Assembly: GCF_014207935.1 (NCBI RefSeq)
Contig: NZ_JACHLL010000003.1
Location: 74,265 to 138,264, forward strand
DNA from: Pseudomonas fluvialis
Lineage (GTDB): Bacteria > Pseudomonadota > Gammaproteobacteria > Pseudomonadales > Pseudomonadaceae
DNA: 64,000 bases
Direction of reading: 5' to 3'
Below the pieces are notes generated by a model. It saw nothing but the letters and a program-made list of their open reading frames with translations, had not been told where the DNA came from and ran no database searches. Numbering within the stretch: position 1 is the first letter of the stretch; each line of letters opens with the position of its first letter. This document shows positions 9,064 to 17,012 of this stretch, piece after piece. Both the position numbers and the translations under genes were made by a program.

Positions 9064-11127
9064 CTACACCAGTCCCAGGGCCACCAGCAGCAGATCGATC
9101 AGCTTGATCCCGATGAAGGGCGCGATGATGCCGCCCAGCCCGTAGATCAGCAGGTTGCGCCGCAACAGGCTGGCCGCATCCAGCGCCTTGACGCGCACCC
9201 CACGCAGGGCCAGGGGGATCAGCGCGATGATGATCAGCGCGTTGAACACGATGGCCGAGAGGATGGCGCTCTGCGGGCTGTGCAGCTGCATGATGTCGAG
9301 CGCCCCGAGCTGCGGGTAAATGCCGGCAAACAGCGCCGGGAGGATGGCGAAGTACTTGGCCACATCGTTGGCCACCGAGAAGGTGGTCAACGCGCCGCGG
9401 GTCACCAGCAGCTCCTTGCCCACCTGAACCACGTCCAGCAGCTTGGTCGGGTCCGAATCCAGGTCAACCAGGTTGGCGGCCTCACGGGCGGCCTGGGTGC
9501 CGTCGTTCATGGCCAGGCCCACATCGGCCTGAGCCAGCGCCGGGGCATCGTTGGCGCCGTCGCCGCACATGGCCACCAGCTTGCCTTCGGCCTGTTCGCT
9601 GCGAATTCGCTGCAGCTTCTTCTCCGGGGTGGCCTCGGCAATCAGATCATCCACCCCTGCCTCGGCAGCGATGGCCGCGGCGGTCAGCGGGTTGTCACCG
9701 GTGACCATCACCGTGCGGATCCCCAGCGTACGCAGTTCGGCAAAGCGCTCACGGATACCGGGCTTGACCACATCCTTGAGGTGGATGGCGCCCAGCAAAC
9801 GCCCTTCGCCCGCGACCAGCAACGGTGTACCTCCGCTCTGGGCAATTTTCTCCACCTCACGCGCCAGAGGAGCAGGCAGCCCATCTCGCCCCAGGTTGAG
9901 GTAGTTGAGCACGGCATCCACAGCACCCTTGCGGTAGCTGCGTCCTTGCCAGTCGGCACCGGAAAGGCGGGTCTCGGCACTGAAGGGAATGGCCTTGATC
10001 TCGCTCTGCGGAGGCAGTTGCAGTGCCGAACTGCTGCGCAGGTACTCGACAATCGATTTGCCTTCAGCCGTGTCATCCGCCGACGAGGCCAGCAGACTGG
10101 CTTCGGCGAGTGTCTGCGCGTCCACGCCAGGGGCCATGACCATGAAACTGCAGCGGCGATTACCGAAGGTAATGGTGCCGGTCTTGTCCAGCAGCAGCGT
10201 ATGCACGTCACCCGCCGCCTCTACCGCACGGCCGGATTTGGCAATCACGTTCAAGCGGACCAGGCGATCCATCCCGGCAATACCGATCGCCGACAGCAGA
10301 CCGCCAATGGTGGTCGGGATCAGCGTCACCAGCAGGGCTGCCAGGTACACCAGCGGCAGGTCACCGCCAGCGAAACGGGCGAACGGCTGCAGGGTTGCCA
10401 CCACCAGCAGGAAGATCAGGGTCAGACCGATCAGCAGAATGTCCAGCGCCACCTCGTTGGGGGTCTTCTGCCGCTTGGCGCCCTCGACCAGCGCAATCAT
10501 GCGGTCCAGGGTCGACTCACCCGGGTTGGAGGTGATCTTCACCAGCAGCCAGTCGGACACTACCCGGGTGTTACCGGTAACCGCCGAACGGTCCCCGCCG
10601 GACTCGCGAATCACCGGTGCGGGCTCACCGGTAATGGCCGCCTCGTTGACCGCGGCAATTCCCTCGATCACCTCGCCGTCGCCCGGAATCAGCTCGCCGG
10701 CTTCGACACGAACAATATCGCCTTTGCGCAGCTGGCTGGCAGCCACCGCCTGGTACTGATTTTCGGCGACCCGGCGCCGGGCCGTCAGGCCCTGACTACC
10801 AGCCTTGAGGCTGTCAGCCCGCGCCTTGCCACGGCCCTCGGCCATGGCCTCGGCGAAGTTGGCGAAGAGCACGGTAAACCACAGCCACAGCGCAATCTGA
10901 ACTCCCAAACCAAGGGAAACCGCCGGATGGGGGATGAAACACAGCACGGTGGTGAGAATGGCCGTCAGCTCGACCACCAGCATCACCGGCGAACGCACCA
11001 ACTGGCGCGGGTCCAGCTTGACGAAAGCCTGTTTCAGCGCCGGCTTCCACAGAGCGGCAAGGCTGGTCTGGGCCTGGTGTTTGACATGCTTGACGCGCGC
11101 TGGCGTCTGCAGGGGGGCATTCATCAT
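9064..11127 (-). CDS. kdpB: KdpB, K+-transporting P-type ATPase subunit B
   Basis: This is the catalytic subunit of the KdpFABC potassium pump (687 residues). The phosphorylated Asp314 lies in DKTGTIT. The actuator loop is TGEPAP, the hinge is [10 protein letters not shown], and the C-terminal [10 protein letters not shown] motif is intact. Seven membrane helices are visible: two before the actuator domain, two before the DKTGT loop and three at the C-terminus. It is separated from kdpA by 9 bases. No key residue is missing. Confidence 0.97.
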   Translation of the reverse strand: MMNAPLQTPARVKHVKHQAQTSLAALWKPALKQAFVKLDPRQLVRSPVMLVVELTAILTTVLCFIPHPAVSLGLGVQIALWLWFTVLFANFAEAMAEGRGKARADSLKAGSQGLTARRRVAENQYQAVAASQLRKGDIVRVEAGELIPGDGEVIEGIAAVNEAAITGEPAPVIRESGGDRSAVTGNTRVVSDWLLVKITSNPGESTLDRMIALVEGAKRQKTPNEVALDILLIGLTLIFLLVVATLQPFARFAGGDLPLVYLAALLVTLIPTTIGGLLSAIGIAGMDRLVRLNVIAKSGRAVEAAGDVHTLLLDKTGTITFGNRRCSFMVMAPGVDAQTLAEASLLASSADDTAEGKSIVEYLRSSSALQLPPQSEIKAIPFSAETRLSGADWQGRSYRKGAVDAVLNYLNLGRDGLPAPLAREVEKIAQSGGTPLLVAGEGRLLGAIHLKDVVKPGIRERFAELRTLGIRTVMVTGDNPLTAAAIAAEAGVDDLIAEATPEKKLQRIRSEQAEGKLVAMCGDGANDAPALAQADVGLAMNDGTQAAREAANLVDLDSDPTKLLDVVQVGKELLVTRGALTTFSVANDVAKYFAILPALFAGIYPQLGALDIMQLHSPQSAILSAIVFNALIIIALIPLALRGVRVKALDAASLLRRNLLIYGLGGIIAPFIGIKLIDLLLVALGLV

Positions 11128-11136
11128 GGTTCTCCC

Positions 11137-12837
11137 TTAGAAGCCCTGGAACATGGAAAGATGCTCGGCGATCGGCCCCAGGGCCAGCGCCGGCAGGAAG
11201 GTCAGGCCGCCGACCAGGAGGATGGTCAGGGTCAGTAAGGTGACGAACAGCGGGCCATGGGTCGGGAAGCTGTTCTGTCCGACCGGGGCACGCTTCTTGG
11301 CTGCCAGGCTGCCGGCGATGGCGAGGATCGGCAGGATGTAGCCGAAGCGTCCCAGCAGCATGGCCAGACCGATCATCAGGTTGTGGAACGGTGTGTTGGC
11401 GCCGAAACCACCGAAGGCCGAACCGTTGTTGGCGGTGCCCGAGGTGTAGGCATACAGCGCCTGGCTGAAGCCGTGGGCACCGGGGTTGGTGATGGAGGCC
11501 GCAGGGCCGTCCAGACTCACCGCCAGGGCGCAGAACACCAGCACACCGACCGGCATCACCAGCAGGGTGGCGACCAGCAGGCGCACCTCGCGGGCCTCCA
11601 GTTTCTTGCCCAGGTATTCCGGGGTACGGCCGATCATCAGGCCAGCCAGGAACACAGCGATCAGGACGAACAGCAGCATGCCGTAGAGGCCGGCGCCGAC
11701 GCCGCCGAAAACCACCTCACCGAGCATCATGTTGAACATCGGCAGCAGCCCGCCGAGGGCGCTGAAGCTGTCGTGCATGGCATTGACCGAACCATTGGAG
11801 GCGGCCGTGGTGGTTACCGCCCAGAGCGCCGAGGCGACGGTGCCGAAGCGCGCTTCCTTGCCTTCCAGCGAACCGACCTGCTCGATCGGCAGGGCTGCCA
11901 GTGCGGGATTGGGTTGCTGCTCGGCCCACAGGGTCAGAGCCAGGCCAGCGACGAACAGGATCAGCATGCTGGCCAGGATGGCGCGACTCTGGCGCAGGTC
12001 CTTGACGTAGTGGCCGAAGGTGAACACCAGGGCGGCCGGGATCAGGATGATCGACGCCACCTCGAACAGGTTGCTCCAGGCGGTCGGGTTCTCGAACGGG
12101 TGCGCCGAGTTGACACCGAAGAAGCCGCCACCATTGGTGCCCAGTTGCTTGATGGCAATCTGGCTGGCGGCTGGGCCGAGCGGAATGGTCTGGTCGGCGC
12201 CCAGCAGGCTCTTGGCCTGCACGTAGTCCATGAAGGTCTGCGGCACGCCCTGCCAGACCAGGAAGATGGCCAGCAACACACAGAACGGCAACAGGACATA
12301 GAGGGTGGCGCGGGTCATGTCGACCCAGAAGTTGCCGATGCCGTTGCTCGACTTACGCGCGATACCGCGGGCGAACGCCACCAGGATGGCCAGGCCGACC
12401 GCCGGGCTGACGAAGTTCTGCACGCCCAGGCCGATCATCTGGCTGAAGTAGCTCAATGCCGCCTCGCCGCTATAGGCCTGCCAGTTGGTGTTGGTGACAA
12501 AGCTCACCGCGGTGTTGAACGCCAGGGTCCACTCCAGACCCGGCAGTTGCTGGGGGTTGAGCGGCAGCAGATGCTGCAGCACGAGGATGCTGAACAACAC
12601 CACCAGGCTTACGGCCGAGAAGGCTAACAGCGCCAGGCTGTAGGTTTTCCAGTCCTGGTCGCGTTCTGGGTCTACCCCGGAAATGCGATAGCACAGGCGT
12701 TCAACCGGCAACAGCAGCGGACTCAGCAGGTTGCGCTTGCCCTCCATGGCGTTGAAGAAGAAACGCCCGAGGAAAGACGCCGGCGCGAGCACCAGCACGA
12801 AGAAGGCCAGAATCAGCCAATAGTCTTGGACTTGCAT
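11137..12837 (-). CDS. kdpA: KdpA, K+-transporting ATPase subunit A
   Basis: This is the channel-like potassium-binding subunit (566 residues, about ten membrane helices). The filter-like loops are recognisable, for example TNTNWQAYSGE, LGTNGGGFFGVNSAHPFENPT (written here in part) and GTANNGSAFGGF. The ATG is chosen because AGGAGG lies 4 bases upstream and the N-terminus MQVQDYWLIL matches the family. The open frame continuing to 13050 is not coding. The ribosome site overlaps the stop codon of the tiny kdpF gene. Confidence 0.96.
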   Translation of the reverse strand: MQVQDYWLILAFFVLVLAPASFLGRFFFNAMEGKRNLLSPLLLPVERLCYRISGVDPERDQDWKTYSLALLAFSAVSLVVLFSILVLQHLLPLNPQQLPGLEWTLAFNTAVSFVTNTNWQAYSGEAALSYFSQMIGLGVQNFVSPAVGLAILVAFARGIARKSSNGIGNFWVDMTRATLYVLLPFCVLLAIFLVWQGVPQTFMDYVQAKSLLGADQTIPLGPAASQIAIKQLGTNGGGFFGVNSAHPFENPTAWSNLFEVASIILIPAALVFTFGHYVKDLRQSRAILASMLILFVAGLALTLWAEQQPNPALAALPIEQVGSLEGKEARFGTVASALWAVTTTAASNGSVNAMHDSFSALGGLLPMFNMMLGEVVFGGVGAGLYGMLLFVLIAVFLAGLMIGRTPEYLGKKLEAREVRLLVATLLVMPVGVLVFCALAVSLDGPAASITNPGAHGFSQALYAYTSGTANNGSAFGGFGANTPFHNLMIGLAMLLGRFGYILPILAIAGSLAAKKRAPVGQNSFPTHGPLFVTLLTLTILLVGGLTFLPALALGPIAEHLSMFQGF

Positions 12838-12845
12838 GTTGCCTC

Positions 12846-12935
12846 CTAGCCGCGACCGGCGCGCAGCAGCGCCACCGTCAAATAGATGAACAGCCCCGTG
12901 GCCATGGCCAGGGACAATCCGTCGAGAATGCTCAT
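12846..12935 (-). CDS. kdpF: KdpF, 29-residue membrane peptide of the Kdp complex
   Basis: This small open frame encodes 29 residues: a short start MSILDGLSLA, one membrane helix (MATGLFIYLTVALL) and a basic tail RAGRG. The position directly before kdpA, the length and the single helix match KdpF, a small stabilising subunit often missed by gene finders. Its TAG stop overlaps the AGGAGG ribosome site of kdpA, suggesting coupled translation. Confidence 0.92.
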   Translation of the reverse strand: MSILDGLSLAMATGLFIYLTVALLRAGRG

Positions 12936-12993
12936 GTGTCAGTGCTCCATATCGCGCTCGAATAGCGCCTGGAGAAATTCTCGGAGCAGACCC

Positions 12994-13043
12994 CGTAAAG
13001 GTTCGATGGCGACGGACAGGACAGGCGTAAAGAATCCGTAAAA
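12994..13043 (-). promoter_or_regulatory. Candidate KdpE operator: repeated TTTACG half-sites upstream of kdpF
   Basis: Read on the minus strand, TTTACG occurs three times (13042-13037, 13031-13026, 12999-12994). Two copies are spaced exactly 11 bases apart and the third is 32 bases further on, all on one face of the helix to within about a base. OmpR-family regulators such as KdpE bind direct repeats with this period. The block lies 59-107 bases upstream of the kdpF start. That KdpE binds here is inference. The divergent regulator at 13204 could alternatively use it. Confidence 0.45.
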
Positions 13044-13069
13044 TCCGCACGTTTACTGCGTATCAGGAT

Positions 13070-13113
13070 CGATACACAGCCGACACGGCGCCGATACACG
13101 CAGGCTACAGCCT
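13070..13113 (+). promoter_or_regulatory. Tandem 11-bp direct repeats upstream of the two-component operon
   Basis: Consecutive 11-base units start at 13070 (CGATACACAGC), 13081 (CGACACGGCGC) and 13092 (CGATACACGCA). A degenerate fourth (GGCTACAGCCT) begins at 13103. The block ends about 90 bases before the regulator ATG at 13204. This periodicity is typical of OmpR/PhoB-type response-regulator binding sites. Similar units recur before the EF-hand gene at 15013-15045, which argues for an operator of the encoded regulator itself. Confidence 0.55.
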
Positions 13114-13203
13114 GGCGCCACACTGGCCGCCAGCCTGCCTGCGGGGTAGCATGCCCCACCGCCCGGCGCGGCCCCGCCCCGTACTTCCCCGGCAAGGCGC
13201 ACC

Positions 13204-13959
13204 ATGCACAGCAGCCCAGCAGAGTTCACCCCGGAATCCCCCCGCCCGCGCACCCGCGTGCTGATCGTCGACGACGACGAGCCGATCCGCGAACTGCTCT
13301 GCGACTACCTGGCCCGCTTCAACCTGGAAGGTGCCGGGGTCAGTGACGGCCGCGCCATGCGCGAGCGCCTGGCCGAGGAATCCTTTGACCTGCTGGTGCT
13401 CGACCTGATGCTGCCCGGCGAGGATGGCCTGAGCCTATGCCGCGAATTGCGCCAGACCTCGCGCATTCCGATTCTCATGCTCACCGCTCGCTGCGAGCCC
13501 ACCGACCGCATCATCGGCCTGGAACTGGGCGCCGACGACTACATGGCCAAGCCCTTCGAGCCGCGCGAGCTGGTAGCACGAATCCAGAGCATCCTGCGCC
13601 GGGTCAATGAGGGGCGAGAAGCGCCCAGCCGCAACGAAGCGGCCGAGCGCATCGGCGTGGCGCAGTGGCAACTGAACACCGTGCTGCGCCAGCTGGAGTC
13701 GGTCGAAGGGCTGGTAGTGCCGCTGTCCAATGCCGAGTTCCGCCTGCTCTGGGCCTTTCTCGAACGGCCGCGCCGGGTGCTCAGCCGCGAGCAACTGCTG
13801 GATGCCGCCCGCGGGCGCAGCATCGAGGCCTTCGACCGCAGCATCGACCTGCTGGTCTCGCGCCTGCGCCAGAAGCTCGGTGACGACCCGCGCGCGCCGC
13901 GCCTGATCAAGACCGTACGCGGCGAAGGCTATCTGTTCGATAGCCGCGAGGCCGGCTGA
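13204..13959 (+). CDS. OmpR-family response regulator
   Basis: This 251-residue regulator has a receiver domain (acidic DDD at residues 23-25, phospho-acceptor Asp67 in LLVLDLMLP, conserved Lys in MAKPF) and a C-terminal winged helix (NAEFRLLWAFLERP; FDRSIDLLVSRLRQKL; VRGEGYLF). A linker of about 30 residues joins the two. It is the first gene of a probable operon with the histidine kinase that follows, the stop and start sharing one base (TGATG). The EF-hand gene comes next. It diverges from kdpF, but KdpD and KdpE are a separate complete pair, so this is a second, unrelated system. Tandem repeats before the gene suggest autoregulation. I do not recognise a named orthologue. Confidence 0.93.
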   Translation: MHSSPAEFTPESPRPRTRVLIVDDDEPIRELLCDYLARFNLEGAGVSDGRAMRERLAEESFDLLVLDLMLPGEDGLSLCRELRQTSRIPILMLTARCEPTDRIIGLELGADDYMAKPFEPRELVARIQSILRRVNEGREAPSRNEAAERIGVAQWQLNTVLRQLESVEGLVVPLSNAEFRLLWAFLERPRRVLSREQLLDAARGRSIEAFDRSIDLLVSRLRQKLGDDPRAPRLIKTVRGEGYLFDSREAG

Positions 13960-15008
13960 TGCGCCGTACCGACAGCCTGCAGCTGCGCCTGTTCGGCATG
14001 TTCGTGCTGGCCATCGCCCTGGCCCACCTGCTGGCGTTCATCTGGTTTCACAGCTTTGCCGCACCGCCGGCCCCTCCACCACCACCCAGCGCAAGCTGGC
14101 TGGCGGACCACCCTCCGCCCCCGCCTGTCGGATCACCCGGCCCGCCGCCATCGCGTTTCGCCGGCCCGCTGGTGCCGCTGGTGCTGCAACTGCTGGCACT
14201 GATCGTCGCCGCCTGGCTGGGCTCGCGCCTGCTGACCCGGCCGATCCATCAGCTGTCGAGCGCCGCCGAGCGCCTCAGCCAGGACCTCGACAGCCCGCCG
14301 CTGAGCGAGCAGGGCCCGCAGGAAGTCCGCCAGGCCGCGCTCAGTTTCAACCGCATGCAGCAGCGTATCCGCGAGCAGGTCAGTCAGCGCGGGCGCATTC
14401 TGACCGCGCTATCCCACGACCTGCGCACGCCGCTCTCAAGGATCAAGCTGCGCCTGGAGCAAATCGACGACAGTGCCCTGCGCAGCAAACTGGCCGCCGA
14501 CCTCAACGAGATGGCTGGCATGCTCGATGCCACCCTCACCTACCTCAGCGAACAGAGCAGCCACGAGCCGGTGCAGCGCCTGGACCTGCTCGCGCTGGTC
14601 GAGTCGCTGGCGGAAAACGCTCGCGAACAGGGCCAGCCCGTGGAAATCTTCGGCCACTGCGAACCGCTACCGACCCGCCCGCTGGCGCTGCGCGCCTGTC
14701 TCAACAACCTGCTCGGCAATGCCCTGCGTTATGCCGGTCACGCCCGTATCGAACTGGTTGAAGGCCCGCATGAGGTGACGCTGCGGGTGGTCGATCATGG
14801 CCCCGGCATTCCCGCCGAACAGCGCGAGGCGGTATTCGAGCCCTTCTTCCGCCTGGAGGGCTCGCGCAATCGCAATTCCGGCGGCATCGGCCTGGGCCTG
14901 AGCATCGCCCGCGAGGCCAGCCAGCGTCTCGGCGCCGAGCTACGCCTGGAAGGCACGCCCGGTGGCGGCCTGACCGCCGTGCTGCGCCTGCCCCGCCCCT
15001 CTGTATAA
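13959..15008 (+). CDS. Sensor histidine kinase with short proline-rich periplasmic loop
   Basis: This 349-residue kinase has two membrane helices (about residues 10-30 and 70-88). They enclose a periplasmic segment of only ~40 residues that is extremely proline-rich (runs such as PPAPPPPPS and HPPPPPVG), so there is no room for a folded sensor domain. HAMP follows (TRPIHQLSSAAERL), then the phospho-acceptor domain with His153 ([12 protein letters not shown]), and an HATPase domain with an N box (NNLLGNALRYA) and DHGPGIP and GIGLGLSI motifs. It probably phosphorylates the regulator encoded just upstream. The signal is unknown. A partner protein or membrane property could be sensed. Confidence 0.92.
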   Translation: MRRTDSLQLRLFGMFVLAIALAHLLAFIWFHSFAAPPAPPPPPSASWLADHPPPPPVGSPGPPPSRFAGPLVPLVLQLLALIVAAWLGSRLLTRPIHQLSSAAERLSQDLDSPPLSEQGPQEVRQAALSFNRMQQRIREQVSQRGRILTALSHDLRTPLSRIKLRLEQIDDSALRSKLAADLNEMAGMLDATLTYLSEQSSHEPVQRLDLLALVESLAENAREQGQPVEIFGHCEPLPTRPLALRACLNNLLGNALRYAGHARIELVEGPHEVTLRVVDHGPGIPAEQREAVFEPFFRLEGSRNRNSGGIGLGLSIAREASQRLGAELRLEGTPGGGLTAVLRLPRPSV

Positions 15009-15012
15009 CGCC

Positions 15013-15045
15013 TGATACCAAGCCCACACACAGGCGACACAGGCC
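15013..15045 (+). promoter_or_regulatory. Repeat block before the EF-hand gene resembling the upstream operator
   Basis: Three consecutive 11-base units lie just after the kinase stop: TGATACCAAGC, CCACACACAGG and CGACACAGGCC. The first matches CGATACACAGC at 8 of 11 positions. The third shares CGACAC with a unit of the 13070 block. This suggests the regulator binds here to control the EF-hand gene separately from the operon promoter. The match is partial and the role is inferred. Confidence 0.4.
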
Positions 15046-15062
15046 CTGCCGACGCTGGCAGA

Positions 15063-15107
15063 ACCGGAGAACCCTCTCCGGTGAGCGGCCGACCCTGATG
15101 TCGGCCG
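15063..15107 (+). repeat. Two consecutive perfect hairpins in the leader of the EF-hand gene
   Basis: The first hairpin has 8-base arms ACCGGAGA and TCTCCGGT around ACCC (15063-15082). The second has arms CGGCCGAC and GTCGGCCG around CCTGAT (15086-15107). They sit between the kinase stop and the EF-hand ribosome site. Neither is followed by a U-tract. They may protect or attenuate the mRNA rather than terminate it. Confidence 0.5.
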
Positions 15108-15140
15108 TACCACCTGCCAACCGTTAAAGGAGTGACTGCC

Positions 15141-15818
15141 ATGATCAGTGGAGTCAGTGGCTATTCGTCCTACAACTACAGTTCCAGCCTGAGCAGCCGG
15201 CCCAAACCGCCAGACCCTGCGCAGATGCAGGAAAAGCTGTTCAAGACCCTCGACAGCAACACCGACGGCAGTGTCAGCAAGGATGAGCTGAACACCGCGC
15301 TGACCGCCGCCAAGGAAAGCGACAGCAGCCTGACCATCGATATCGATGAGCTGTTCAGCCAACTGGACGCCAATGCCGACGGCAACCTCAGCAGCGACGA
15401 AACCGCCGCCCTGTTGCCACCGCCACCGCCTGGCCAACCGCCGTCCAGCGAGGAGCTGTTCGGCGCGCTGGACAGCAACGGCGACGGCAGCATCGACACT
15501 GACGAGTTGTCGGTCCTGGCCAGCCAGGCCGGCGCCGGTGCCTCCTCTGATGCCTTGAGCGAGCTGTTCAGCCAGCTGGATGCCGATGGCAGTGGCGGCA
15601 TCGACAGTGAGGAGCTGTCCGCCATGGCGCCACCTCCGCCACCCCCGCCTGGGGGCAGCGGTGGCTTCACCCAAGCACAGGGCGATGAGGCAAGCGCCGG
15701 GGAGAACGGCGCCAACCTGGACAGCAACCAGCTGATTGCCATGCTGCTCAAGCAGTACACCGAGCACACCGGTGACTATGCCAGCAGCGTCGGCAGCAGC
15801 CTGGACCTCTGCGCCTGA
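15141..15818 (+). CDS. Four-EF-hand, proline-rich protein
   Basis: This 225-residue acidic protein has four canonical 12-residue calcium loops: DSNTDGSVSKDE (38-49), DANADGNLSSDE (76-87), DSNGDGSIDTDE (111-122) and DADGSGGIDSEE (147-158). Ligand positions 1, 3, 5 and 12 are all Asp, Asn, Ser or Glu. Polyproline runs separate the second and third hands and follow the fourth. There is no Sec signal peptide or membrane helix. A Ser/Tyr-rich N-terminus (SGYSSYNYSSSLSS) precedes the hands. AAAGGAG lies 8 bases before the ATG, and a GTG three codons earlier is less likely. It follows the two-component pair, so calcium handling or signalling controlled by that pair is plausible. I recall similar proteins in pseudomonads and xanthomonads but assign no name. 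Confidence 0.88.
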   Translation: MISGVSGYSSYNYSSSLSSRPKPPDPAQMQEKLFKTLDSNTDGSVSKDELNTALTAAKESDSSLTIDIDELFSQLDANADGNLSSDETAALLPPPPPGQPPSSEELFGALDSNGDGSIDTDELSVLASQAGAGASSDALSELFSQLDADGSGGIDSEELSAMAPPPPPPPGGSGGFTQAQGDEASAGENGANLDSNQLIAMLLKQYTEHTGDYASSVGSSLDLCA

Positions 15819-15824
15819 AGGCGG

Positions 15825-15848
15825 TGGGAGCGGTCACAGCCGCTCCCA
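15825..15848. repeat. REP-like hairpin between convergent genes
   Basis: Arms TGGGAGCGG and CCGCTCCCA surround a six-base loop, followed by GGTTCGCG. This resembles the common Pseudomonas REP core (GTGGGAGCGG with nearby CGCGAA). It lies between the EF-hand gene and the convergent AI-2E permease gene and may act as a weak bidirectional terminator. Confidence 0.55.
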
Positions 15849-15869
15849 TTGGTTCGCGCTATCCGCGCG

Positions 15870-16934
15870 TCACTCTGCTGGCGGTAGCGTGCTCTGTTCG
15901 CGGGTAGGCTGTTCGATCCAGTCGCCAATCAGGCTGAAAGCCACGGCCAGCAGCGTCGGGCCGAGGAACAGGCCCATGAAACCGAAGGCGAGAATGCCGC
16001 CGAAAACACCGAGCAGCACCACCACCAACGGCAGGTTGCCGCCGCGGCTGATCAGGTAAGGCTTGAGTACGTTGTCCACGCCACTGATGATGAAGGTGCC
16101 CCAGATGCCGAGGAACACCGCCAGCCCGTAGTCACCGCGGTAGACCAGCCAGGCAGTGACCGGCGCCCACACCAGCGGCGGTCCCATGGGGATCAGACTG
16201 AGAGCAAAGGTCAGCAGCGCCAGCACCACCGCGCCCGGCACACCGACGATGAGAAAGCCGATCAGCGCCAGCAGGGCCTGCGCCGCCGCCGTGCCGATCA
16301 CGCCGTTGACCACCCGCTGCACGGTGCCGGCCACCAGATTCTGGTAATGCTCGGCGCGCACGCCGATCAGCCGCTCCAGGCCGCGACGAACCTTGTCCGC
16401 CATCAGCGGGCCATCGCGGTAGAAGAAGAACACCAGCACCAGGCTCAGGGTCAGCTCCAGCATGCCACCGCCGAGCTGGGCGCTGCGCGCCAGCAGCCAG
16501 TTGCCGATCTGCCCGAGGTACGGACGGGCATTGGCCAACATGGCTGCACCCTGCACATCCACGGTATTCCACAGGCTGGCCAGGCGCGGACCGAGCAGCG
16601 GCAGGTCGTCCAGCCACTCTGGCGCATCGGGCAGACCGTCGACCTGAAAGCCCTGCAGCAAAGCCACCAGTTTTTGCACATGGTCAGCCAGGTTGAAGCC
16701 CAGCCACACCAATGGACCGGCCACCAACAGCATCCAGCCGGCCGTCAGCAGTGCCGCCGCCAGATTGACTCGCCCATCCAGCGCGCTCGTCAGCAGACGC
16801 ATCAGCGGCCAGCTGGCAAAGGCGAGAACGGCCGCCCAGAACAGCGCGGACCAGAATGGCGCCAGCACCAGCAGGCAGGCGGCCAGCAGGGCCAGAAGCA
16901 GAATCTGCATCAGCAGGCGATCGGTATTGAACAT
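15870..16934 (-). CDS. AI-2E family (PerM/YdiK-like) inner-membrane permease
   Basis: This 354-residue protein has about eight hydrophobic helices in the AI-2E/UPF0118 pattern. There is a hairpin of two at the N-terminus (residues 8-50), one at about 60-85, a long soluble loop (90-160), then four to five C-terminal helices. The conserved segments GVPGAVVLALLTF and PMGPPLVWAP and the motif SGVDNVLKPYLIS are present. The family includes autoinducer-2 exporters but also sodium/proton antiporters and uncharacterised permeases, so the substrate cannot be stated. It is a single-gene unit that converges on the EF-hand gene. Confidence 0.9.
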   Translation of the reverse strand: MFNTDRLLMQILLLALLAACLLVLAPFWSALFWAAVLAFASWPLMRLLTSALDGRVNLAAALLTAGWMLLVAGPLVWLGFNLADHVQKLVALLQGFQVDGLPDAPEWLDDLPLLGPRLASLWNTVDVQGAAMLANARPYLGQIGNWLLARSAQLGGGMLELTLSLVLVFFFYRDGPLMADKVRRGLERLIGVRAEHYQNLVAGTVQRVVNGVIGTAAAQALLALIGFLIVGVPGAVVLALLTFALSLIPMGPPLVWAPVTAWLVYRGDYGLAVFLGIWGTFIISGVDNVLKPYLISRGGNLPLVVVLLGVFGGILAFGFMGLFLGPTLLAVAFSLIGDWIEQPTREQSTLPPAE

Positions 16935-17012
16935 GCGCAGACAATCTCTACAGGCCGGGGGAGAAACGCCCGGTTAGGGTAACAGGCTGATGCCGATGAA
17001 AGGTTGCACTAC

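Noticed and set aside
9280..11238. 652-codon plus-strand open frame across kdpB
   Set aside because: It is antisense to kdpB, with low-complexity Gln/Arg/His-rich translation, no ribosome site and no family resemblance. It arises from high-GC third-position bias.
11257..12627. 456-codon plus-strand open frame across kdpA
   Set aside because: Gln/Glu/His-rich shadow of kdpA.
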